From: Usitatibacter rugosus
GTDB lineage: Bacteria; Pseudomonadota; Gammaproteobacteria; Burkholderiales; Usitatibacteraceae
DNA length: 64,000 nucleotides
Reading direction: 5' to 3'
NCBI RefSeq assembly: GCF_013003965.1
Contig: NZ_CP053069.1
Span: 2,573,419-2,637,418 of the forward strand
The notes under the pieces are model-generated. The model saw nothing but the letters and a program-made list of their open reading frames with translations. It was not told the DNA's origin and searched no databases. Shown here piece after piece: positions 9,122 to 17,555 of the stretch. The first letter of the stretch is position 1. Each line of letters opens with the position of its first letter. Position numbers and translations under genes: made by a program.

Positions 9122-9685
9122 ATGGCCGAGCTCACCTTCCCCGGACAACGACAGCGCACGAGCCGCACGGGCAACCCTCGCCCCAGCCCTCGTCCTGCCG
9201 ACCCCTCCGTGCGCCCGCGGGGCGTCGCGGCCATTGCCGCCGGACTGGTCGCGGGCATCGCGTACCTCGTCACGCTGTCCGTGATGGGCTCGGTCGTCGA
9301 TGGTGACGGCATGTGGAATCCGTTCCACCGCATCGCGGCCATGCTCATGGGCCCGTCCGCGATGGAGAACGCGGATGCGTTCAACGCCAACGTGGTCTTC
9401 AGCGCGCTCGCCGTGCACGCGGGCCTGTCGATGATCTACGGCTTGGTCATGGCCTTCCTGATCGTGGAGTTCTCGCAGGAATCGGCTCCGTGGGTCGGCG
9501 CCGCGTGCGGGGCGTTGCTCTACGTCGTGAACTACTACGGCTTCACCGGCCTGTACCCGTGGATGATCGAGATGCGCGGCGTCGTGACGTTCTCCGCGCA
9601 CGTGCTGTTCGGCGGCCTCGTCGCCTCCTGCTACTGGCCTCTGCACGAGCAGCAGGACGCCGAAGCGCACCTGTCCGCTGGATAG
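9122..9685 (+). CDS. Four-helix integral membrane protein of unknown function
   Basis: A 187-residue protein. About 35 charged and Pro-rich N-terminal residues are followed by four hydrophobic segments: VAAIAAGLVAGIAYLVTLS, the NANVVFSALAVHAGLS region, ACGALLYVVNYYGFTGLY, and FSAHVLFGGLVASCYW. The start is the ATG of MAELTFPGQ; the frame is open further upstream but reads through the end of the CoA-transferase gene. Proteins of this shape are common in betaproteobacteria, often without a meaningful name. It precedes the TauE-like gene by 48 bases. No function can be assigned. Confidence 0.7.
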   Translation: MAELTFPGQRQRTSRTGNPRPSPRPADPSVRPRGVAAIAAGLVAGIAYLVTLSVMGSVVDGDGMWNPFHRIAAMLMGPSAMENADAFNANVVFSALAVHAGLSMIYGLVMAFLIVEFSQESAPWVGAACGALLYVVNYYGFTGLYPWMIEMRGVVTFSAHVLFGGLVASCYWPLHEQQDAEAHLSAG

Positions 9686-9733
9686 CGGTTTCCTGTCCGG
9701 TTGCCCCGGAGGGCGCGTGCTACCTTGGCGCCC

Positions 9734-10483
9734 ATGCCATCGCTCGTCGTCCTCTCGCTGCTCGCCGTTTCGGCGCTCGTAACGTCCTTCATCTCCGGAA
9801 TCCTCGGAATGGCGGGCGGGATGATCCTCATGGGGATCCTCCTCGCGATGCTGCCGCTGCCCCAGGCGATGATGCTGCACGGGATCACGCAGCTCTCGGC
9901 CAACGGCTGGCGCGCGTGGCTGTGGCGGCACGAGGTGGACTGGCGCGTGTTCCGCGGCTACGTCTACGGCGCGCTGGGGTCTACGGCCTTCTTCATCCTC
10001 GTGCAACTCGTCGTGACCAAGCCCGTGGCGCTCGTGATCCTGGGCTTCACGCCGTTCGTGGCCCTCGCCCTTCCCGAGAAGTGGCACCTCAACGTCGAGC
10101 GCAAGTTCCACTCGGCCGCGTGCGGGGTCATCTGCACAGTCCTCTCACTCACGGCGGGCGTGTCGGGTCCAATCCTCGACGTCTTCTTCGTCCGCTCGAA
10201 GATGAGCCGCCACAAGGTCGTCGCTACCAAGGCCATGACGCAGAGCTTCTCCCACCTGCAGAAGATCCTCTACTTCGGCGCCATCACGGTCGGCGAAGGC
10301 GCGCACATCCACTGGGGCGTGGCCGCGATGATGATCGCGCTCGCGATGGCCGGCACCAGTCTCTCGCGCAGCGTGCTCGAGAAGATGGACGACAAGTCGT
10401 TCCGCCAGTGGACCCGATGGACGGTCATGACGGTCGGGGTCGTCTATCTCGTCAGCGGCGTGGTGCTCCTCCTCAAGAACTAG
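9734..10483 (+). CDS. TauE/SafE family sulfite/organosulfonate exporter-like permease
   Basis: A 249-residue inner-membrane protein with about seven to eight helices. The first helix contains SFISGILGMAGGMILMG, the glycine-rich signature of TauE/SafE/YfcA permeases, and the second repeat starts near the SLTAGVSGPILDVFF segment. These proteins export sulfite, sulfonates or sulfoacetate, but substrate assignments within the family are weak. The gene ends in codons LLLKN inside a long inverted repeat shared with the convergent methyltransferase gene, which ends with the same five codons. Confidence 0.85.
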   Translation: MPSLVVLSLLAVSALVTSFISGILGMAGGMILMGILLAMLPLPQAMMLHGITQLSANGWRAWLWRHEVDWRVFRGYVYGALGSTAFFILVQLVVTKPVALVILGFTPFVALALPEKWHLNVERKFHSAACGVICTVLSLTAGVSGPILDVFFVRSKMSRHKVVATKAMTQSFSHLQKILYFGAITVGEGAHIHWGVAAMMIALAMAGTSLSRSVLEKMDDKSFRQWTRWTVMTVGVVYLVSGVVLLLKN

Positions 10484-10580
10484 GGAGGGTGGGAGGGGGT
10501 TGGCGAAACGATGTCTGGACACCGGCTGGTTCCAGAAGGTTTCGACAACCCCCTCCCACCCTCCCCTAGTTCTTGAGGAG
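10469..10580. repeat. Inverted repeat covering the 3' codons of two convergent genes
   Basis: The left arm 10469-10502 and right arm 10546-10580 are complementary over 34-35 bases with a single-base bulge. Each arm contains the last codons and TAG stop of its gene (both end LLLKN-stop) followed by a G-rich tract. A CGAAAC box on each side extends the match into the loop. The stem would be a strong bidirectional terminator. Duplication of coding ends in a stem is unusual. Confidence 0.88.
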
Positions 10581-11819
10581 CAACCGGTCGATCGCGTTGA
10601 GGACTTCGTAGACCGGCGTGAAGTCCTTGAAGAGCTCCTCGTCGCTGGCGGACACGCCGCTCGACCGAACGACCTCGAAGATCTCGTGCCACGTCCGCTT
10701 GCCGTCGATGTGCTTCACGATCGCGGGGCCATGGCGGCCCGGCGAGACGGTGACGGAGAGTCCCGTGTACCGGTGGTCGAGCTGCACCGCGGAGCCGCGG
10801 CCCGAGGCGAGGAAGCCCGCGAGCTGGTTGCCGTCGAGCGGCTCGTGGAAGAAGAACGGCACCAGCTCCGGATCCCCGTAGCGCGCCACCGCGGGCTTGC
10901 GTGTCGCATAGAACGAATGCGTCTGCACCTTGCCGGTCAGCATCTCGCCGATCGCGTACTGGCGCCGGCGCGGCATCTCGCGGATGCGCTCGGCGAGCTT
11001 CGGGGGCTTGGGTCCCAGGCGCAGGTGCGGCAGGTAGGCCGAGCGGCCGTTCTGCACGTCCGTGAGCTCGAGGTGGAGGCCGTGGCCATCCTCGAGCCAC
11101 GCGAAGAGCTCATCGACCGTGTAGCCGCGGTCCTGCGGATGCAGCAGCAAGTCCACGAGCCCCGCGTCGCTCACGCGATGATCCGAGTAGAGATCCTCGC
11201 CGCGCTTGAACCAGTTGGACGCCGGCAAGACGCCCAGCAACTCCTTCGCGGCCATGATCCGCTTGCGAAGCTCGAGGTCCTCGCCGATCGCGAGGCGCAT
11301 CAGCTCCTGCATCTGGTAGACGCCGGTGCGGCCCACGGTGCCGTAGACCATCAGGCCCAACGCGCCGCCCTCCTCGAGTGAGCCGAGCAGCGCGCGCAAA
11401 CCCGCATCCGGCTCCGGCAAGTGGTGAAGGACGCCCACGCAGTTGATGTAGCGGAAGGTGCCGAGCTCGAGGCGTGGGAGCTCCAGCAGCGACTCGTGGA
11501 CGAAGCGCACGTTCTTCAACCCGCGCGCTTCGACGCGCCGGCGCGCCAGCTCCAGGCTGGTCTTGCTGAAGTCGAGGTGCACGACCTCCGCATCGGTGCC
11601 GCGAAGCTGCTCGGCCAGGAAGACCGTTGCATCGCCCGTGCCGCCGCCGGCCACCAGGGCGCGAAAGCCCTCCTGGAAAACCGAACGCCCACCGAAACCG
11701 TAGTGGGCGATCATGGGAAGGTCATCGAGCCACGTGCGCAGCAGCCGCTGCTTTTCCTCGGCGGGATCGCGGGCGGGGTACGGCAGCGCTTCGTATTGGG
11801 ATCGGACGGCGTCGCTCAA
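10566..11819 (-). CDS. Class I SAM-dependent methyltransferase
   Basis: A 417-residue protein. After MSDAVRSQYEALPYP, a common start of this group, comes motif I LVAGGGTGDATVFLAEQL (residues about 55-75), a post-motif acidic HLDFS, and CVGVLHHLPEPDAGL (motif IV-like). The C-terminal 200 residues carry an extra alpha/beta domain ending in a helix-rich segment. The best start is a TTG whose bases overlap the TGA stop of the upstream DUF3291 gene (TTGA), which implies coupled translation. The frame is open upstream but that part reads through the DUF3291 gene. The methyl acceptor is unknown. Confidence 0.82.
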   Translation of the reverse strand: MSDAVRSQYEALPYPARDPAEEKQRLLRTWLDDLPMIAHYGFGGRSVFQEGFRALVAGGGTGDATVFLAEQLRGTDAEVVHLDFSKTSLELARRRVEARGLKNVRFVHESLLELPRLELGTFRYINCVGVLHHLPEPDAGLRALLGSLEEGGALGLMVYGTVGRTGVYQMQELMRLAIGEDLELRKRIMAAKELLGVLPASNWFKRGEDLYSDHRVSDAGLVDLLLHPQDRGYTVDELFAWLEDGHGLHLELTDVQNGRSAYLPHLRLGPKPPKLAERIREMPRRRQYAIGEMLTGKVQTHSFYATRKPAVARYGDPELVPFFFHEPLDGNQLAGFLASGRGSAVQLDHRYTGLSVTVSPGRHGPAIVKHIDGKRTWHEIFEVVRSSGVSASDEELFKDFTPVYEVLNAIDRLLLKN

Positions 11820-12271
11820 GGCGACAGGGTAGCCGACGCGAGCGCTTCGCGGAAGGTGAAGGCCTCGGGCGTGGGGCCGTTGCGGCGCAAGTGATCCAGC
11901 CGGCGCGACGCTTCGGCGACATCGGGCCGATGGCCCTCCGGCACCCACCAGAGCGCGGCATAGGCCTCGGCGAGCTTCTCGAACCATTCGCGGCGCCGGC
12001 GCATGTACTGCACGTGCTCGCTCTGGAAGGCGAACTCGTGCAGCGACTTCGCATCGCGCCACACCGTGAGGTTCACGATCACGCCCTCGCCGAACGGGCT
12101 CTCGAACGACGTGGCGTTGCCCGCATCGTCCTTCAGCCGCCACACGAAGCCCGGAGCCGCCTCGGCGAGCGCGTTGATGCGGTCGAGGTTCGCGACGAAG
12201 TCCGCGAGCATCGGCGAATCGAGCGGCGCCCGCAGGCGCGCGATGTTGAGCTGGGCGAGCTCGCGAGCCAT
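11816..12271 (-). CDS. DUF3291 domain-containing protein
   Basis: A 151-residue cytosolic protein with the start MARELAQLNIARLRAPL, typical of DUF3291, and VNLTVWRDAKSLHEFAF in the middle. The fold is expected to be a dimeric alpha/beta barrel as in heme-degrading monooxygenase relatives. The conserved WW in AALWWVPEGHRP near residue 110 is a family feature. It sits one base after the stop of a secreted WW-type protein gene and overlaps the start of the methyltransferase gene, so the three genes form one operon. No enzymatic activity has been established for the family. Confidence 0.85.
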   Translation of the reverse strand: MARELAQLNIARLRAPLDSPMLADFVANLDRINALAEAAPGFVWRLKDDAGNATSFESPFGEGVIVNLTVWRDAKSLHEFAFQSEHVQYMRRRREWFEKLAEAYAALWWVPEGHRPDVAEASRRLDHLRRNGPTPEAFTFREALASATLSP

Positions 12272-12272
12272 G

Positions 12273-13022
12273 TCAGGGCATCCGCGTGATGTAGCGTCCG
12301 ACCGTGCTGCCGTTGGGCAGGCGGTGGGTCACGATCGCCCATTTCGTCCCGGGCGCGGCGCCCTCGGGCGGCGGCACGTCGAACTGCAAGTAGGCCTCGC
12401 CGAGATCCTGCGCGGTGACGGGGTTGCCGGTCGTGCGGATCGTGCGGCCTTCCCACGTCGAGGCCGACTTCCAGCGGCCCGACTGCAGGGTGACCCACGT
12501 CGGCGCGGCATTCGGCCCTTCCACGTAGTCGAACACCGCGGCGAACACGGCATCCAGCGGCGACTGGTGGATCAACACGCCCCAGCCCGGCTGCGACGGG
12601 TTCCACCACGCGCCCGTGTAGTCGGTGAGCGGGAACGGAATCGGCGGCGCGACGAAGATCGTCGAGCGCGGGATCACGGAGAACTGCAGCCGCTCGGTCA
12701 CGACGACGTTCTCGAAGCTGCCCTGCGCCACCTCCACGCTGTACAGGCCGACCGGGAACGCGCCGAGGCGGATGTCCACTTGCTTGGGCGTGCCGGGGAC
12801 CAGGCAGTTGTTGTCGCGCATGCGGACCTGGATCGCGGTGCCGGTGTTGACCACTTGCACCGTATCGGGGTTGAAGGCGCACGAGTCGACCGTGGTGCGC
12901 AGGTTCACGAGCTCGAACGGCAGCGGCGCCGTGGGAAAGAACGTGGATGCCGCTCCAGCCTGCGGCGCGATGAGGGAGGCGGCCACGGCCATGCCGGCGG
13001 CCAGGGATTTCACGAACGACAT
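12273..13022 (-). CDS. Secreted protein with one divergent SGWG-type module
   Basis: A 249-residue exported protein; the signal peptide covers residues 1-24 (ends QAGAAS) and AGAAGGAA precedes the ATG at good distance. Residues about 25-135 are beta-rich with two cysteines (SCAF, NNCLVPG). From about 137, TGAWWNPSQPGWGVLIHQ matches the WW...GWG...HQ core of the module found as tandem pairs in the large proteins at 44-64 kb. The rest of that module (FTY, ITR-x2-F, final Cys) is only partly kept, ending GRYITRMP. It heads a three-gene operon with DUF3291 and a methyltransferase. Function unknown. Confidence 0.75.
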   Translation of the reverse strand: MSFVKSLAAGMAVAASLIAPQAGAASTFFPTAPLPFELVNLRTTVDSCAFNPDTVQVVNTGTAIQVRMRDNNCLVPGTPKQVDIRLGAFPVGLYSVEVAQGSFENVVVTERLQFSVIPRSTIFVAPPIPFPLTDYTGAWWNPSQPGWGVLIHQSPLDAVFAAVFDYVEGPNAAPTWVTLQSGRWKSASTWEGRTIRTTGNPVTAQDLGEAYLQFDVPPPEGAAPGTKWAIVTHRLPNGSTVGRYITRMP

Positions 13023-13131
13023 CGGTGTTCCTTCTGGAGGGTTCTCGTCACGCCGGCAATTATCCCGTGAAGGGTGCCGGAGGTCGTTACCGTCCGTTCC
13101 CCCGGAACCGCATTCCGTCGCAGGGTGGAAA

Positions 13132-13148
13132 CCCGGTTTCGAACCGGG
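13132..13148. terminator. Hairpin after the sensor-kinase gene
   Basis: CCCGGTT-TCG-AACCGGG is a seven-base-pair stem with a three-base loop. Read on the minus strand it begins 10 bases after the stop of the histidine kinase gene and is followed by TTTCC, so a weak intrinsic terminator is plausible. Confidence 0.5.
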
Positions 13149-13157
13149 AAACGCCGG

Positions 13158-15344
13158 TCAGTAGCGGGTGAGGAGCTCGGAGAGCGCGTTCAGGTCCACG
13201 GGCTTCACCAGGAAGCTGTCGAAGCCCGAGGCGCTGGCGGCCTTGCGGTCCTCGGGCTGTCCGTAGCCCGTGAGCGCCACGAGGCGGATGGCATCGCCGC
13301 CGGGGGCGGCCCGGAGTTGGCGCGCGACCTCGAAGCCGTCGAAGATCGGCAGGCCGATATCCACGAGCGCCACGTCCGGATGCGTTGCGAGCGCGCGTTC
13401 CACGGCGTGCGGTCCGTCGTGGGCGACGTCCACTTCGTGGCCGCGGAGGGTGAGGAGCGTGCGCAGCGTCTCGGCGCTGTCCGCGTTGTCCTCCACGACC
13501 AGCACGCGGAGGGCACGCGAATCGCGATCCACGGCGAGCGCGTCGGACACCTCGCGCTCCGGAGCATTGGCGCGCGGCAGGCGCACCACGAAGCGCGCTC
13601 CCTTGCCGATCCCCTCGCTCTGCGCGGTCACACGGCCCGTGTGCAGCTCGACCAGGTTCTTCACCAGCGTGAGGCCGAGGCCGAGCCCGCCCTGCGCGCG
13701 GTCGAGCGTCCGCTCGCCCTGGATGAAGAGCTCGAAGATGCGCGGCAGGAGCTCGGGCGCGATGCCCTCCCCCTCGTCGCTCACCTCGAAGACCGCTTCG
13801 TTGCCCTCGGTGGTCACGCGCACGCGGATGCGCCGTCCCGGAGGCGTGTACTTCACCGCGTTCTCGACCAGGTTCACCGCGATCTGCTCGATGCGTGTCT
13901 CGTCCCCCGAGATCCACGCCTCGCCGATCTCGAGGTCGACCGGGTGGTCGCCGACGCGGCCCGCCTCCTGCAGCACGGCGACGGAGCGGCGCACGATCCG
14001 ACCCAGCTCGATCAACTTGCGGTCGAGCACGATCTTGCCGCTGGTCACGCGCGCGACGTCCAGCAAATCGTCCACGAGATCCGTGAGGTGATGCGCCTGG
14101 CGCACGACGATCTCGCGGGAGCGCACGGCATGCGGGCTCGCAGGCGGCACGCGGTCGATCACCGCCATCGCCGCCGTGATCGCATGCAGGGGATTGCGCA
14201 GCTCGTGCCCCAGCATCGCGAGGAACTCGTCCTTCGCGCGGTTCGCGCCCTCGGCGCCCGTGCGCGCCTGCCGCTCGCGCGCAAGCGATTCGTTCAACGC
14301 GTCCTGGCGCTCATTCAGGAGCTGCGAGGCCTCCGCGAACGCGCGGTTGGCGCCCTCCACTTCGGTGATCCCGTGGCTTCTCAGCGTCGCGGGCGCGGCG
14401 CCCCTCGCGAGCGCCTGCGCGGAATCGGCGAGCGACGCCACCGGCAGCGCGATGCGCCGGCCGACATAGAGCGCGGCGAGCACCGCCAGCAGCAGCGCCG
14501 CGAGCGCGATGCCGGACATCACGATGGTGGGGCGATGCAGCGCCGCCTCGATCTCCGACATCGGAATGCCGATGCCGATGATCCAGCCCGAGCGCGCTCG
14601 CCGATGCGCCGTCTGGAACGGCACGCCCTCGAGGCTCGTGCTGCGGTATTTCCCTTCGAGCGGCGCCTTCGCGATCTCGCCCAGGAATGTGTTGGACGCG
14701 CGCTTGCCCATCCAGCGCTCGTTGTTCAGCGTGCGCGCGATGATCACGCCTTCGCGGTCGATCAGCGTGACCGTCGCCGCCTCGGGCACCGTGAAGCCCG
14801 AGAGGAAGCGCACCCAATAGGTGGCATCGACGTTCGCGGCCACGACGTGCGTGACCGCATTGCCGCGCACCACGGGAATGACCACTTGAATCACGGGTGT
14901 GGCACCGGCGGCCGACTGCACGAGCCCCGAGACCGCGGGCCGGCCCGAGATGACGACGGCCTTCAGCACCGAGGGATCGATGAAGCCGGCCGTGGGCTCG
15001 TAGACGTTTCGTCCGACGCCCACGGCGTGCTTGCCGCCGGCATCCGCGATCGCGATGGAGCTCCACGTCGGCTGCGTGGCGAGCTCGCGTCGGGCAGCGG
15101 CGACAAAGCGCGGGCTGTTCTCGTTGTCGGGATCGCTCTCGGCGACCAGTCCCTGCAGGGCACGGCTGTAGCCCTCGGTCTCCGAATCCACCGCGATCGC
15201 GAGCGCGCGCGTGTTGCCGAGGTAGGACTCCGCATACGCGGCGCGCTGCTCCTGCCAGAGCGTGACGACCACATACCCCGCGAAGGCCAGCACGGGGAAG
15301 ACCGCGACGGCAACGAGGATCAGCAGGTGGGAGCGGAGCGTCAT
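13158..15344 (-). CDS. Hybrid sensor histidine kinase/response regulator with periplasmic Cache-type sensor
   Basis: A 728-residue membrane kinase. Helix 1 (LLILVAVAVFPVLAFAGYVV) and a second helix near residue 275 bracket a periplasmic region that resembles a double Cache domain. A HAMP-like linker follows. The H box FLAMLGHELRNPLHAI places the phospho-His at about residue 380. The ATPase domain has N-box VNLVENAVKYTPPG, DEGEGI and GLGLGLTLV. A C-terminal receiver (about 610-728) keeps the acidic pair VVEDN, the phospho-Asp in VDIGLP and the Lys in FLVKPVD. No partner regulator is adjacent, so output probably passes through the attached receiver. The ligand is unknown. Confidence 0.93.
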   Translation of the reverse strand: MTLRSHLLILVAVAVFPVLAFAGYVVVTLWQEQRAAYAESYLGNTRALAIAVDSETEGYSRALQGLVAESDPDNENSPRFVAAARRELATQPTWSSIAIADAGGKHAVGVGRNVYEPTAGFIDPSVLKAVVISGRPAVSGLVQSAAGATPVIQVVIPVVRGNAVTHVVAANVDATYWVRFLSGFTVPEAATVTLIDREGVIIARTLNNERWMGKRASNTFLGEIAKAPLEGKYRSTSLEGVPFQTAHRRARSGWIIGIGIPMSEIEAALHRPTIVMSGIALAALLLAVLAALYVGRRIALPVASLADSAQALARGAAPATLRSHGITEVEGANRAFAEASQLLNERQDALNESLARERQARTGAEGANRAKDEFLAMLGHELRNPLHAITAAMAVIDRVPPASPHAVRSREIVVRQAHHLTDLVDDLLDVARVTSGKIVLDRKLIELGRIVRRSVAVLQEAGRVGDHPVDLEIGEAWISGDETRIEQIAVNLVENAVKYTPPGRRIRVRVTTEGNEAVFEVSDEGEGIAPELLPRIFELFIQGERTLDRAQGGLGLGLTLVKNLVELHTGRVTAQSEGIGKGARFVVRLPRANAPEREVSDALAVDRDSRALRVLVVEDNADSAETLRTLLTLRGHEVDVAHDGPHAVERALATHPDVALVDIGLPIFDGFEVARQLRAAPGGDAIRLVALTGYGQPEDRKAASASGFDSFLVKPVDLNALSELLTRY

Positions 15345-15428
15345 GGGAGATCTTGCGAGGACCTCCGCATTCTACTGTGCCGATCGCCCGGCACGGCGGG
15401 GTGTTGCACCCCGCCGTTCAAGCTGTCG

Positions 15429-15959
15429 CTACTGGATGACGCCGCATGCGATGCGGGCACCGCCTCCGCCGTTTGCCGGCGGCTCGCCGTAGGTGTCGCC
15501 GCCCGCATGGATCATGAGCGACTTGCCCTTCAGCTCGGCCCACGTGAGGCCGTCCACATTGATGTTCTCCGCGGCCTTGCCGTTGGCCGAGACCTTGAGG
15601 ACCGGGAGATCGCCCTTGTGCCCGCCGCCCGCCGGACCCGAGTGCTTGGCGGTGTTCTGCGGATCGTAGTGCGGGCCGGCCGCTTCGCCGGGCTCCATCT
15701 TGCCGTCCTTCATCGCCGCACCGCAGGTCGGATTCTGGTGCACGTGGAAGCCGTGGTCGCCCGGCGGGAGGCCCGACAGGGATGTCGCGAACACGACGCC
15801 CTTGCCCTGGTAGCCCGGGGTGATGACGACGTCGCCCAGCGCCTTGCCGGTGGACGTGGGGCCGATCATCTGCATCTTCACGGTGTAGTTGAGGTCGGCG
15901 TGGGCGGCACCTGCGGCGAGCGACAGGGCCACGACGGAAAATGTTGCAAGCCTTTGCAT
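15429..15959 (-). CDS. sodC: Periplasmic Cu/Zn superoxide dismutase family protein
   Basis: A 176-residue protein with a Sec signal peptide (cleavage after AGAAHA) and GAGGAG before the ATG. Metal-ligand motifs are intact: HGFHVHQNPTCG, GPHYDPQNTAKHSGP, GGHKGDLP and MIHAGGDTYGEPP. The disulfide cysteines are those of NPTCG and RIACGVI. It converts superoxide to hydrogen peroxide in the periplasm. It is monocistronic, separated from the sensor kinase by 84 bases, and divergent from the amidohydrolase gene. Confidence 0.93.
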   Translation of the reverse strand: MQRLATFSVVALSLAAGAAHADLNYTVKMQMIGPTSTGKALGDVVITPGYQGKGVVFATSLSGLPPGDHGFHVHQNPTCGAAMKDGKMEPGEAAGPHYDPQNTAKHSGPAGGGHKGDLPVLKVSANGKAAENINVDGLTWAELKGKSLMIHAGGDTYGEPPANGGGGARIACGVIQ

Positions 15960-16053
15960 GGAAGTCTCCTCGGTTTCGTATCGTGTCTCGCATTGGAGAC
16001 GTACGGCCCGCGCTTGTTCCCCTTAGAATGAAATGAACCTGAGGAGGCTCCCC

Positions 16054-17523
16054 ATGCGATACGAGAACGATCCCGACGGATTGCGGCTGCCGGTCAAGCT
16101 CGATACGACCACCAACGGCGAGTTCTCGCCGATCGCGCTCTCCCCCGTCCACCACGAGGCGCGGCACGTCGCCTTCGCCGAAGCGTGCGGGAACGCGAAG
16201 CGCCTCGGCCTCGAGCGCCGCGGCTTCCTCGTCTCCGCGTGCGGTGTCGCCACGACGCTGCTCGGCATGAACGCGGCCTACGCGAAGCACGGCATGACGG
16301 GCGGCTTCTACGAGCTTCCGAAGGAGGCGGCGCTCGACCCGGTGGCGGCACGCAGCGCCGTCGACGGCCGCGAGTTCATCTTCGACGTGCAGGGCCACTT
16401 CGTGAATCCGTCGGGCGCGTGGCTGAAGCGCCTGCCGAAAGGGGCCAAGCCGCTCGGGTTCGCCACGTCGCGCGCCGAGTGCAAGGTGCACCAGGGGCCC
16501 GGCGATTTCGATTACCTCCGGTGCGTGGGTCCCGACCAGTTCGTGAAGGACGTCTTCATGGACTCCGACACGGACCTCATGGTCCTCTCCTTCGTGCCGT
16601 CCACGCGCGAGGGCGAGCCGCTCACGATGGAAGAAGCGGAGTCGACCGCGCGCATCGTCGAGAAGCTCGAGGGCACGCACCGCATGTACATCCACGGGCG
16701 CGTGAACCCGAACCAGAAAGGCGATCTCGAGGGCATGGACGAGCTGGCCGCCCGCCACAAGGTCGCGGCCTGGAAGACCTACACGCAGTACGGACCCGGC
16801 GGCAAAGGCTTCTTCATGGACGACGAGCCGGGCATCGCGATGATCGAGCGCGCGCGCAAGCTCGGCATCCGCAACATCGCGATCCATAAGGGCCTGCCCT
16901 TCGGCCCGCAGAGCTACGAGCATTCGACGTGCGCCGACATCGGCCGCGTGGCGAAGCGCTATCCCGACGTGAACTTCCTCATCTACCACTCGGGCTTCGT
17001 CGCCGAGAAGAAGGAAGGCGTCTACGACCCGAAGCGAACCGACGGTGTGGATGCGCTGGTCACGAGCCTCGCGGAGAACGGCGTGAAGCCGAACTCGAAC
17101 GTGTTCGCGGAGCTGGGATCGTCCTGGCGCTTCGCGATGCGCGATCCCGACACGGCCGCGCACATGATGGGCAAGCTCTTCAAGGCGTGCGGCGAGGACA
17201 ACGTGCTGTGGGGCACGGACTCGGTCTGGTACGGATCGCCGCAGGACCAGATCCAGGCCTTCCGCACGTTCCAGATCTCGCCCGAGCTGCGCGCGAAGCA
17301 CGGCTACCCCGAAATGACGCCGGCCCTTCGCGCGAAGGTCTTCGGCCTCAACGCGCTCAAGATCTATCCGGTACCGAAGGACATCGTCGACAAGCACGCG
17401 CGCGGCGACCGCGTGGCGCAGGTGCGCGAGGAATACCGCGCCGAGCGCCACGACCCGGCCTACGTCACCTACGGGCCGAAGACGCGGCGCGAGTTCCTCG
17501 CCCTCAAGTCCTGGGGCGGCTAA
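16054..17523 (+). CDS. Amidohydrolase-family protein with internal twin-arginine signal
   Basis: A 489-residue protein. GAGGAGG seven bases upstream decides the ATG at 16054 over an earlier one at 16033. The first 54 residues are polar, then RRGFLVSACGVATTLLGMNAAYA (split here at RRGFL and the hydrophobic run) looks like a Tat signal placed unusually deep. The mature part is a TIM-barrel amidohydrolase_2-like domain with HFVNPSG in place of a classical HxH, IHKGLPFG, LIYHSGF and a WGTDSVWYG Asp motif near the end. Such proteins hydrolyse or decarboxylate cyclic substrates. The substrate is unknown. Confidence 0.8.
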   Translation: MRYENDPDGLRLPVKLDTTTNGEFSPIALSPVHHEARHVAFAEACGNAKRLGLERRGFLVSACGVATTLLGMNAAYAKHGMTGGFYELPKEAALDPVAARSAVDGREFIFDVQGHFVNPSGAWLKRLPKGAKPLGFATSRAECKVHQGPGDFDYLRCVGPDQFVKDVFMDSDTDLMVLSFVPSTREGEPLTMEEAESTARIVEKLEGTHRMYIHGRVNPNQKGDLEGMDELAARHKVAAWKTYTQYGPGGKGFFMDDEPGIAMIERARKLGIRNIAIHKGLPFGPQSYEHSTCADIGRVAKRYPDVNFLIYHSGFVAEKKEGVYDPKRTDGVDALVTSLAENGVKPNSNVFAELGSSWRFAMRDPDTAAHMMGKLFKACGEDNVLWGTDSVWYGSPQDQIQAFRTFQISPELRAKHGYPEMTPALRAKVFGLNALKIYPVPKDIVDKHARGDRVAQVREEYRAERHDPAYVTYGPKTRREFLALKSWGG

Positions 17524-17524
17524 A

Positions 17525-17551
17525 CAATAAAGGGGTCAGACCACTTTATTG
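17525..17551. repeat. Palindrome with GGTC-A-GACC core between convergent genes
   Basis: Arms CAATAAAG and CTTTATTG enclose a core GGTC-A-GACC with one mismatched pair. It begins two bases after the amidohydrolase stop and ends just before the stop of the DUF1161 gene on the other strand. Same core and same setting as 3335-3363; probably a bidirectional terminator of a dispersed family. Confidence 0.8.
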
Positions 17552-17555
17552 CGTC

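Noticed and set aside
13074-16031. Open frame of about 985 codons on the plus strand opposite the sensor kinase and sodC
   Set aside because: Antisense shadow of well-identified genes, with composition typical of such shadows.
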